A stretch of DNA of 64,000 nucleotides, from assembly GCF_019880205.1 (NCBI RefSeq), contig NZ_CP082292.1, forward strand, positions 2,418,001 to 2,482,000, given 5' to 3'. The DNA is from Pantoea alfalfae (GTDB lineage Bacteria; Pseudomonadota; Gammaproteobacteria; Enterobacterales; Enterobacteriaceae). Positions 57,121-64,000 of this stretch are shown piece by piece. Every line of letters starts with the position of its first letter. Within the stretch, counting starts at the first letter, position 1. The notes under the pieces were generated by a model. The model was not told where the DNA came from. It saw only the letters and a program-made list of their open reading frames with translations, and did no database searches. Position numbers and translations under genes: made by a program.

Positions 57121-58425
57121 TTAGTGCAGCTTAAGCCGCGGGCGGATAACCCGGTTAATACTGCCGACCAGCATCATCAGGCCGGTTTTAAAATAGCCAT
57201 GCAGTGCTATCTGGTGCATACGATAGAGAGAGATGTAGACAAAGCGCGCTATGCGCCCTTCTACCATCATTGAACCGCGCATCAGGTTGCCCATCAGGCT
57301 GCCGACCGTACTGAAGCGGGAGAGCGACACCAGCGAGCCATGATCTTTGTAGACATAAGCCTTCAGCGGTTTGCCCTGGCGCTGAGCAAGGATATTGTCC
57401 ATGGCGCGTGAGGCCATCTGGTGCGCTGACTGGGCGCGCGGTGGTACAAATCCGCCGCCCGGCAAGGCACAGGAGGCGCAGTCGCCAATCGCGTAGATGT
57501 CATCATCCAGCGTGGTCTGCAGCGTCTCCTTTACCACCAGCTGATTGATGCGGTTGGTTTCCAGTCCGCCAATCTCTTTCAGGAAGTCCGGCGCTTTAAT
57601 GCCCGCCGCCCAGACCATCAGATCGGCTTCAATAAACTCACCGCCTTTGGTATTCAGGCCATTCTGCTCAGCGCTGGTAACCATGGTCTGCGTCAGAACG
57701 CGCACGCCCAGTTTGGTCAGCTCCTGATGCGCCGCAGCTGAGATGCGCGGTGGCAGTGCAGGCAGAATACGTTCGCCCGCTTCGACCAGCGTCACGTTCA
57801 GCGCTTCGCGTCCCAAACCTTTAAATCCGTAGCTGTGCAGCTGTTTGACCGCATTATGCAGCTCCGCTGACAGCTCAACGCCCGTTGCGCCGCCACCCAC
57901 GATGGCGATGTTGACTTTTTCGACCCTGCCTTCGCTGGCGGAGAATTTCAGGAACAGGTTAAGCATCTCATTATGGAAACGACGCGCCTGATGCGGGTTA
58001 TCCAGGAAGATACAGTGATCTTTGACGCCCGGCGTGCCGAAATCGTTTGAGGTGCTGCCCAGCGCCATTACCAGCTGGTCGTAGGCCACTTCACGCTGTG
58101 GCACCAGCACTTCACCCTGCGCATTCAGCACTTCTGCCAGACGGATTACTTTGCGGCTGCGATCGATGTCGGTGAGCGAACCGAGCTGGAACTCAAAACC
58201 GTGATTGCGGGCATGAGCAAGATAGCTCAGCGCATCAATCCCTTCATCCATCGAACCGGTAGCGACTTCGTGCAGCAGCGGTTTCCACAGATGGCTGTGG
58301 TTACGGTCCACCAGGATAATCTCGGCCTTCTTTTTACGACCCAGTTTATGGCCCAGCTGCGTTGCCATTTCCAGGCCGCCCGCTCCCCCTCCAACAATAA
58401 CAATTCTCTTAACAGACGTAGTCAA
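57121..58425 (-). CDS. ndh: NADH dehydrogenase II (non-proton-pumping)
   Basis: Membrane-associated FAD enzyme passing electrons from NADH to quinone. 434 residues from TTG 58425, the same unusual start and length as E. coli ndh, with AGGGGG upstream. FAD motif [22 protein letters not shown] motif [17 protein letters not shown], and [10 protein letters not shown]. The amphipathic C-terminal membrane-binding end ([12 protein letters not shown]) is intact. A perfect FNR site upstream implies anaerobic repression. Confidence 0.97.
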   Translation of the reverse strand: MTTSVKRIVIVGGGAGGLEMATQLGHKLGRKKKAEIILVDRNHSHLWKPLLHEVATGSMDEGIDALSYLAHARNHGFEFQLGSLTDIDRSRKVIRLAEVLNAQGEVLVPQREVAYDQLVMALGSTSNDFGTPGVKDHCIFLDNPHQARRFHNEMLNLFLKFSASEGRVEKVNIAIVGGGATGVELSAELHNAVKQLHSYGFKGLGREALNVTLVEAGERILPALPPRISAAAHQELTKLGVRVLTQTMVTSAEQNGLNTKGGEFIEADLMVWAAGIKAPDFLKEIGGLETNRINQLVVKETLQTTLDDDIYAIGDCASCALPGGGFVPPRAQSAHQMASRAMDNILAQRQGKPLKAYVYKDHGSLVSLSRFSTVGSLMGNLMRGSMMVEGRIARFVYISLYRMHQIALHGYFKTGLMMLVGSINRVIRPRLKLH

Positions 58426-58559
58426 CAAAGACCCCCTCAAATTGTGAACCAAAAGTTAACCAAAGGTTAAATTAAACCTTAAGAAACATAGGGTTGGCGA
58501 AGTTAAAATCGCAATCTGCTGGCAGAATAACATGGCGGGAAGAGGAGAACATAAGAATA

Positions 58560-58573
58560 TTGATATACATCAA
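58560..58573 (-). promoter_or_regulatory. FNR box upstream of ndh
   Basis: TTGAT-ATAC-ATCAA is a perfect FNR consensus, about 135 bases upstream of the ndh start. In E. coli, FNR bound upstream represses ndh without oxygen. Confidence 0.88.
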
Positions 58574-58610
58574 AGCGGGGAAATAAAACTCGGATAATTA
58601 CGTAATGAAA

Positions 58611-58632
58611 ACAGGCACCTTGCGGTGCCTGT
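58611..58632 (-). terminator. ycfP terminator
   Basis: ACAGGCACC / GGTGCCTGT with a four-base loop and a following TTTT on the minus strand, directly after the ycfP stop. Confidence 0.85.
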
Positions 58633-58637
58633 CCGGC

Positions 58638-59180
58638 TTAACCTGATGTTTTGAAAGCTTTTATCCGCTGAAGATGTGGGGATATATTTTTGAACTTATG
58701 CCCCTCAGTCTCGTCCCAGACGATTTCATAGAAGGGATGCAGCTGGTCGGCGGTGCGCTGGCTGTCCAGTGCCTCATCCTGACGGGAGAGAAAAGTCAGA
58801 CAGCGGTCACGATTGCGTTCGCGAAAATCGCTGACGCATTTCGTGGCGATGTCCTGGTACTCTTCTGGCCGGTCGATCTTCCCCTCCATATTCTCCTGCG
58901 GAAAGAGGTTGGGATTGAAGATCGCCTGCCGGATACCGCACAGAAAACCGATGCGCTCTGACCAGAAACCGCCCAGCCCGACGCCACAAATCAGCGGGCG
59001 GTCGTCGTCGGACAGCGTCAGCATTTTATCGGTCTCTTTCAGCAGAAATTGCATGTCATGTTTAGGATGACGGGTGCTGTAACTGATCAACCTGACGTCT
59101 GGATCGATAAATTGCAGTTGCAGCACCTTTTCGTGATTGCCCGGACTACTGGAATCAAAACCGTGCAGATAGATGATCAT
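58638..59180 (-). CDS. ycfP: YcfP family alpha/beta hydrolase-like protein
   Basis: 180 residues, as in E. coli. [18 protein letters not shown] is the family opening, and [17 protein letters not shown] is the nucleophile-elbow region, where the usual Ser of GxSxG is replaced (GVGLGG). [10 protein letters not shown] supplies a late His. The activity is unknown. Conserved position between ndh and nagZ. Confidence 0.94.
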   Translation of the reverse strand: MIIYLHGFDSSSPGNHEKVLQLQFIDPDVRLISYSTRHPKHDMQFLLKETDKMLTLSDDDRPLICGVGLGGFWSERIGFLCGIRQAIFNPNLFPQENMEGKIDRPEEYQDIATKCVSDFRERNRDRCLTFLSRQDEALDSQRTADQLHPFYEIVWDETEGHKFKNISPHLQRIKAFKTSG

Positions 59181-59220
59181 AATAATCCTCAGGTTAGTGA
59201 TAGCGCCGGGCAGTCACTGC

Positions 59221-60261
59221 CTACCACGACGCTTTGTGAGCCAGCCAGCGTTCCTGAAGTGCACTCAGTTGCTGGGCATTATTTTTCCAGCGATGCGTAG
59301 CCTGCAGTTCATCGCGGGTAAACCTGCCCTGATGATACAGCTGCGTAATCCGCTCTGACCCGACCGGGATCAGGTTATCCAGCACACTGATAGCACCCTG
59401 CCGCTGATTGCAGACCAGAATCATGTCACAACCGGCAGAAAGGGATTGCTGCGCGCGCTCAGGATAGCTGCCCATTACAGCGGCGCCTTCCATTGAGAGA
59501 TCGTCGGAGAAAATCACGCCGTCGAAGCCCAACTGTTCGCGCAGCACAGTTTTAAGCCAGTAGGGCGAACCACTGGCGGGCAGCGGATCAACGTCGGTGT
59601 AGATGACATGTGCAGGCATAATCGCATCCAGTGCCTGCTCGGTAATCAGCCTGCTGAAAATCGCCATGTCGTGCTCACGCAGCGTTTTTTCATCGCGTGG
59701 ATCGCGTGGCGTCTCTTTATGCGAATCAGCGCTGACCGCGCCATGTCCCGGGAAATGTTTGCCGGTCGTCTTCATGCCCGCCTCGTGCATCCCCGCAATA
59801 AAGCGGCGGGCAACAGCCAGAGCAATCGCCGGATCGGCATGGAAAGAACGATCGCCAATCGCGGCGCTGATATGACCAATATCGAGTACCGGCGCGAAGC
59901 TGATGTCGATATCCATGGCAATCATCTCGGCCGCCATCTGCCAGCCCGCCTGCTGCGCCATTTCGCCAGCGGTTTCTGCATCGTGAAGTGCCGCAAAGGA
60001 TTGCATGGCAGGCAGTTGGGTAAAGCCGTCACGGAAACGCTGCACGCGACCGCCCTCCTGATCCACCGCCACCACCAGCCGGGTGTGAGAGGCGGCGCGG
60101 ATCTGTCGCACCAGCTCTGCCAGCTGAGCCGGGTCGTGATAGTTTCGGGCAAATAAAATTAAGCCGCCCACCAGCGGATGCTGCAGGATGTCGCGTTCTT
60201 CGCCATCCAGTTCATAACCCTCGACGTCGAGCATCAGAGGGCCGGGTAAATCTGATCTCAT
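59221..60261 (-). CDS. nagZ: Beta-N-acetylhexosaminidase NagZ
   Basis: Cytoplasmic GH3 enzyme that removes GlcNAc from anhydro-muropeptides in peptidoglycan recycling and thereby influences AmpC induction. 346 residues. [12 protein letters not shown], the catalytic His loop [18 protein letters not shown] and the nucleophile Asp in [12 protein letters not shown] are present. Slightly longer at the N terminus than E. coli (341). Confidence 0.96.
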   Translation of the reverse strand: MRSDLPGPLMLDVEGYELDGEERDILQHPLVGGLILFARNYHDPAQLAELVRQIRAASHTRLVVAVDQEGGRVQRFRDGFTQLPAMQSFAALHDAETAGEMAQQAGWQMAAEMIAMDIDISFAPVLDIGHISAAIGDRSFHADPAIALAVARRFIAGMHEAGMKTTGKHFPGHGAVSADSHKETPRDPRDEKTLREHDMAIFSRLITEQALDAIMPAHVIYTDVDPLPASGSPYWLKTVLREQLGFDGVIFSDDLSMEGAAVMGSYPERAQQSLSAGCDMILVCNQRQGAISVLDNLIPVGSERITQLYHQGRFTRDELQATHRWKNNAQQLSALQERWLAHKASW

Positions 60262-60300
60262 AACCTGAATCCTGTAGCGAAACGCACCTGCGTAACGCGA

Positions 60301-61113
60301 TTAAATCTGTTCCCAGCTCTGTCGGGCCAGCTGGTGTAATGTTTCATCGTCACCCTGACCGGCACGCAGCTGATACCAGCTGGCCATCAGCAGACGCAGC
60401 CAGGGTTGCCAGCGTCTGACCTGCTGCACCAGCGCGGGAAGAGGCAGTTGCATCGCTGCGGCGTACTCTGCCAGCCAGTCAGCATGGTGCTGCGGATCGC
60501 TGGCACAGACAGCCGCCAGCTCCAGCGCCACGTCGCCATCGGCGGCATACTCCCAGTCGATCAGACGCAGACCTTCGGGACCTTGTATGACATTGCCGGC
60601 ATGCAGATCCATGTGCAGCGGAGCCAGCCTCAGCGGCTGGGGTTCACCCTGCTGCGTCAGACGCCTGAGCGCCCGCAACCAGCGGTGATGCCGCTGTGGC
60701 GTGAGCTGCCAGTAGCGCCATAACAGCGGCAACAACTGCAGACGATAGCCGGTCAGCGGCTGCTGATGTAGCTGCCGCAGGAGTGCCACGATCTGTGGAC
60801 GCTGCTGGCTGAAGCAGTGTTCATCCAGCGCTTCGCCTGCGCACCAGGTCAGGATAATCCCCTGACGATGCCCTGCCACGGGCTGCGGTGCCAGTCCGCT
60901 GTCTTGCAATTTGCGTAACAGACGGAATTCGCGCTGCCGATCCACAAACGGAATAGTCGGTTGCGGTGCCGCCCGCGCGATAAAGGTTCCGCGCGGGCTG
61001 ACAATCTTCTGGCTGTGCCCGGTCAGACCGGCCAGCGGGATAGTTGATACCTTATCTGGCTCGCCGGTAACCTGCTGAATTACCCGCTGAAAGACGGAAT
61101 TAATTCTGTGCAA
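60301..61113 (-). CDS. thiK: Thiamine kinase ThiK
   Basis: Phosphorylates salvaged thiamine. 270 residues, aminoglycoside phosphotransferase fold: catalytic HMDLHAGNVI and metal-binding LIDWEYAADGD. Its start lies inside the end of lpoB (14-base overlap), as in a coupled operon. Confidence 0.92.
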   Translation of the reverse strand: MHRINSVFQRVIQQVTGEPDKVSTIPLAGLTGHSQKIVSPRGTFIARAAPQPTIPFVDRQREFRLLRKLQDSGLAPQPVAGHRQGIILTWCAGEALDEHCFSQQRPQIVALLRQLHQQPLTGYRLQLLPLLWRYWQLTPQRHHRWLRALRRLTQQGEPQPLRLAPLHMDLHAGNVIQGPEGLRLIDWEYAADGDVALELAAVCASDPQHHADWLAEYAAAMQLPLPALVQQVRRWQPWLRLLMASWYQLRAGQGDDETLHQLARQSWEQI

Positions 61114-61693
61114 TGCCGTTGCCGGACCAGATGATCTCGCCTGTCTGAACCAGCATCAGCTGCATCTGCAGCGTCGGCGCTTTGACATCGCCTCGCGCGT
61201 TGCTGTAAAGCACATACTGAGCATTAACGTTACGCGCCAGGCCAATCGCTTTACTGCGCGAGTTCAGGCTGTCATCCGGCGATAATCCCAGCGTCTGCTT
61301 AGCCTGCGCCAGTTGATCGGCAGAAACCAGCGTGAATTTGCCGTTGTTGTTCAGCGCATTCTGGATAGCCGCTGTCGCTTTTTCGCTTTGCAGCGCGCCA
61401 TTGGTACTGTTTTTGATGCGGTCTACCAGCAACACGCTGCCCGGCTCGGCGCTGGCGGCCTGTAACATCTGCGCCACCAGCGGCTGAACGCTGGCATCCC
61501 AGTTGATAGTGACCAGTTTCGGTGGTTGCGGCACTGGCTGTGGTTGCGGCACCGGTTCAGGTTGTGGAACGGGCTGCACCGGCTCCACAGGTTGAGTCGG
61601 TTCAACCGGTGCAGGCTGCTGCTGTTTCACCACACAGCCGGTCAGAATGAGCGCCATCAGGAGCGCTCCGGTACGATTAACACTGCGTATCAC
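61100..61693 (-). CDS. lpoB: Penicillin-binding protein activator LpoB
   Basis: Outer-membrane lipoprotein that stimulates PBP1b. 197 residues: lipobox LILTGC, then a disordered Pro/Gln/Val linker (about residues 27-57) that spans the periplasm, then the globular domain (LVDRIKNSTNGALQSEKATA). The linker is coded by imperfect short repeats, which may vary in length between strains. Confidence 0.95.
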   Translation of the reverse strand: MIRSVNRTGALLMALILTGCVVKQQQPAPVEPTQPVEPVQPVPQPEPVPQPQPVPQPPKLVTINWDASVQPLVAQMLQAASAEPGSVLLVDRIKNSTNGALQSEKATAAIQNALNNNGKFTLVSADQLAQAKQTLGLSPDDSLNSRSKAIGLARNVNAQYVLYSNARGDVKAPTLQMQLMLVQTGEIIWSGNGIAQN

Positions 61694-61704
61694 GTAGAAA
61701 ATCC

Positions 61705-62073
61705 TTAAAGATAGAGATAAAGACGAACCTTGCTGGCAGTCAGGTTACCCAGCTGCGAGGTGGCGACAATGCTGCCCTGCGCCGGAACGGTAACGGTCTG
61801 CGCCGGTTCCTGCGGGGTGATTTCCAGCCCTTTGTCGTCATACCAGTAGTAACGATAGTGCACAACAACCGGTGTTTCGCGCTGATTATAGAGCACGCTG
61901 GTGGCACGCTTCAGTCCATCGTTCTCATCCAGCGTCGGTTCATCGGTAATGATCCCTGCCGACAACACAGAGGACTCCATCACCAGCGACTGTGACGTAT
62001 TGATCATCGGTTTTTCACTGCTGCAGGCCGTCAGGCAGAGCAGGATCGGCAGGCCAGTCAGCCAGGATCGCAT
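61705..62073 (-). CDS. ycfL: YcfL family lipoprotein
   Basis: 122 residues with lipobox (LCLTACSSEK) and a beta-sandwich domain (HYRYYWYDDKGLEITPQEPA). Function unknown. Conserved upstream partner of lpoB and downstream of hinT. Confidence 0.93.
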   Translation of the reverse strand: MRSWLTGLPILLCLTACSSEKPMINTSQSLVMESSVLSAGIITDEPTLDENDGLKRATSVLYNQRETPVVVHYRYYWYDDKGLEITPQEPAQTVTVPAQGSIVATSQLGNLTASKVRLYLYL

Positions 62074-62093
62074 AGCATTTTTCCGTTATCAGG

Positions 62094-62444
62094 TCAGTCA
62101 GAGAGCATCGGGCCTAGCGGTTCGCCGCCCAGCAGATGCATATGGATGTGATAGACCTCCTGACCACCATGTTGATTGCAGTTCACAATCAGCCGATAAC
62201 CATTTTGATCGATACCTTCCTGACGCGCGATTTTCGCCGCGGTAGTAAACATACGTCCCAGCGCATGCTCATGCGCCGCTTCCGCCTCGTTGACCGTTGG
62301 GATCAGCACATTCGGCACGATTAAAATATGGGTCGGGGCTTTGGGCGAAATGTCGCGAAAGGCAGTGACCAGCTCATCCTGATAAACCACATCAGCGGGG
62401 ATTTCGCGGCGGATAATTTTACTAAAAATGGTTTCTTCTGCCAT
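62094..62444 (-). CDS. hinT: Purine nucleoside phosphoramidase HinT
   Basis: HIT-family hydrolase of nucleoside 5'-phosphoramidates, 116 residues. HIT triad [10 protein letters not shown] near residue 100; N terminus [20 protein letters not shown]. First gene of the hinT-ycfL-lpoB-thiK-nagZ-ycfP run. Confidence 0.96.
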   Translation of the reverse strand: MAEETIFSKIIRREIPADVVYQDELVTAFRDISPKAPTHILIVPNVLIPTVNEAEAAHEHALGRMFTTAAKIARQEGIDQNGYRLIVNCNQHGGQEVYHIHMHLLGGEPLGPMLSD

Positions 62445-62808
62445 GGTGCAATTCCTTTAGCTTTAGCCTGAGTCTTAATCAATCAGTATGCGGGAGAAAT
62501 TTGTTTTCTTTCAACCTCAGGACCACTTTTCTTGCATTGTTCGCCTGCCTTTGCAGCAGCACCCTCTCTCCGTGACCCGCACCCTGTTCAGAATGCCGGC
62601 AACGCCGCTGCCACACCATAAAATGAAACGCTGTTTTATAAATTAGAATTTCGCCACCCTTTTCTTTGTATGACTGCCACTTCAGCGCCAGCACTTGCCA
62701 AATTGCGAAGGTTTAGCCGCCCCGTCAGTTCTACTTTGCTAACCAGTCCGGGTGAGATGACCGGCGTCACCAGGGATAAACCGCCATAAACATCAAGGAG
62801 CATCAGAC
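62445..62808. other. Divergent promoter region between hinT and the symporter gene
   Basis: 364 bases with no supported gene. It should contain both promoters. No clear operator was identified; an AAGGAG site at 62795-62800 serves the symporter. Confidence 0.45.
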
Positions 62809-64000
62809 ATGCGCTCACGTAAAATTGGTCTTGGCCACTATCTGGCCTACGGTTCCGGAGATTTTCTTGGAGCAGGTACCACGGCGCTGACCGCCGCCTG
62901 GTTGCTCTATTTTTACACCACCTTTTGTGGGTTAACCCCGATTCAGGCTACGCTGATCTTTGCCGCTGCCCGCGTGCTGGATGCGATAGTCAGTCCGCTG
63001 ATGGGCTTTCTGACCGATAACTTCGGTTCGACCTGGCTGGGCAAACGCTTTGGCCGCCGCAAATTCTTTATCCTGCTCGGCATACCCTGTGTATTCAGTT
63101 ATAGCCTGATGTGGGTCAGCGACATGAGTTTCTGGTGGTATCTCTGCACTTACCTGCTGTTTGATATCGTCTACACCATGATCCTGGTGCCGTATGAAAC
63201 GCTGGTGCCGGAAATGACCGACGATTTCAAACAGAAAACCCGCTTCTCCGGTGCCCGTATCGGCCTGGCTCAGCTATCGGCCATTCTGGCCGCCTTTTTA
63301 CCCGGTATTTTGCTGGGTATGCTGGGCAAAGATAATCCTCTCTCCTTCTTCTACGCCAGCCTGGTGTTCTCGGTAATCTGCGCGCTGGTGCTGACGCTGG
63401 TGTGGTGCTTTACCTGGGAGCGTCACCCGGATGATTTCTCTGCCGAGTCGCGGCGTGCTGAACAGGAAAAACAGCAGCTGACGCTGATGCAGAATCTTAA
63501 ACGGCTGTACGTTGAGCTGGCCTCAACTTTACGTATCCGCATCTTCCGCCAGCACCTTGGCATGTACCTCGGCGGCTACATTGCCCAGGATGTTTTTAAT
63601 GCCGTCTTTACCTGGTATGTGGTCTTTGTGCTGATGCAGAGTGCCCAGGTTGCCTCCAGTCTGATGGGCACCATGGCAGTGCTGCAGTTTATTGCCGTGA
63701 TGGCGATGATCCCGCTCTGTATCCGCATGGGGCCTGCACCTGCCTACCGTCTGGTGGCTATCCTGTTTGGCCTGGCGTCGCTCTCCTATGCCGGATTGTG
63801 GTATGCCGGCATGAACGACAACATGTCCCTGCTGTTAGCGATCTCTGCCCTGGCAGGCCTGGGACGTGGCGGCATTAATTATGTGCCATGGAACACTTAT
63901 ACCTATATCGCAGATGTCGATGAGGCCATCACCGGTCAGCGCCGTGAAGGCATTTTTGCCGGCATTATGACCCTGACACGTAAAGCGTCGCAGGCTGGTG
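62809..64000 (+). CDS. GPH-family sugar:cation symporter, N-terminal part (runs off window)
   Basis: 397 codons visible from ATG 62809 after CAAGGAG. Major facilitator of the glycoside-pentoside-hexuronide type (MelB, XylP, YicJ relatives): YLAYGSGDFLGAGTTAL at the start, the loop RVLDAIVSPLMGFLTDN with its conserved Asp, the basic loop LGKRFGRRKFF, and later RGGINYVPWNTYTYIADVDE. About ten of twelve helices are present. The substrate is likely a glycoside or pentoside; enzyme genes downstream, outside the window, would tell. It is not part of the conserved E. coli order after hinT. Confidence 0.88.
   Translation, partial: MRSRKIGLGHYLAYGSGDFLGAGTTALTAAWLLYFYTTFCGLTPIQATLIFAAARVLDAIVSPLMGFLTDNFGSTWLGKRFGRRKFFILLGIPCVFSYSLMWVSDMSFWWYLCTYLLFDIVYTMILVPYETLVPEMTDDFKQKTRFSGARIGLAQLSAILAAFLPGILLGMLGKDNPLSFFYASLVFSVICALVLTLVWCFTWERHPDDFSAESRRAEQEKQQLTLMQNLKRLYVELASTLRIRIFRQHLGMYLGGYIAQDVFNAVFTWYVVFVLMQSAQVASSLMGTMAVLQFIAVMAMIPLCIRMGPAPAYRLVAILFGLASLSYAGLWYAGMNDNMSLLLAISALAGLGRGGINYVPWNTYTYIADVDEAITGQRREGIFAGIMTLTRKASQAG

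Noticed and set aside
61520..61620. Imperfect short repeats
   Set aside because: They encode the Pro/Gln-rich linker of LpoB; interesting for length variation but not a CRISPR or other element.
62479..62694. Minus-strand frame of 71 residues between hinT and the symporter gene
   Set aside because: No ribosome site, low-complexity basic composition, lies in a divergent promoter region.

Overview
The window is a chromosomal segment of a Gram-negative enterobacterium of the Erwiniaceae type; Pantoea or a close relative is the best guess. The evidence is a long backbone in the Escherichia coli gene order (treA-ymgE-ycgR; emtA-ldcA; icd-rluE-nudJ-mnmA-hflD-purB-phoPQ-roxA-pepT-potABCD-cobB-lolEDC-mfd-ycfJ; ndh-ycfP-nagZ-thiK-lpoB-ycfL-hinT), interrupted by blocks absent from that order. 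A FoxA-type ferrioxamine receptor and a pentose cluster that best fits D-apiose use suit a plant-associated lifestyle. No rRNA, tRNA, CRISPR array, intact IS or transposase was seen.

Layout. 1-5.5 kb: 3' end of periplasmic trehalase, a Fur-box-preceded siderophore receptor, a small GlsB/YeaQ membrane protein, the c-di-GMP flagellar brake ycgR behind a near-perfect FliA (sigma-28) promoter, and an MscS channel. 5.6-15.8 kb: a catabolic regulon of sugar isomerase, FGGY kinase, split transketolase, ribose-type ABC importer with DUF2291 lipoprotein, and a SorC-type regulator; an identical 14-bp palindrome precedes both transcription units. 15.8-25.4 kb: emtA/ldcA plus many small envelope or stress proteins, an exported Ppx/GppA-like protein and two GT9 glycosyltransferases. 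25.6-27.5 kb: a tandem family of YmgB/AriR-like small proteins.

26.6-30.2 kb: a short element inserted in the 3' end of icd, marked by a displaced 165-bp icd tail (156/165 identical to the functional tail). It has lost any integrase. It carries an orphan Hcp (type VI secretion), preceded by a membrane-inserting protein split by an in-frame amber codon and by tandem small two-helix membrane proteins, one also broken by an amber codon. An effector/immunity module resembling the Ssp6/Sip6 pore-forming type is the most interesting reading, but it is an inference.

30-53.6 kb: conserved housekeeping genes with recognisable regulation: a PurR operator inside purB at codon 62 and a PhoP box 12 nt upstream of the phoP -10 element. 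nagK is missing between cobB and lolE. 53.9-57 kb: an AT-rich accessory patch with a lipoprotein, a decayed DUF2569 gene, an Ail/Lom-type outer membrane protein and a short SymE-like toxin. 57-64 kb: ndh with a perfect FNR site, the ycfP-nagZ-thiK-lpoB-ycfL-hinT run, and the start of a GPH-family sugar symporter that leaves the window.
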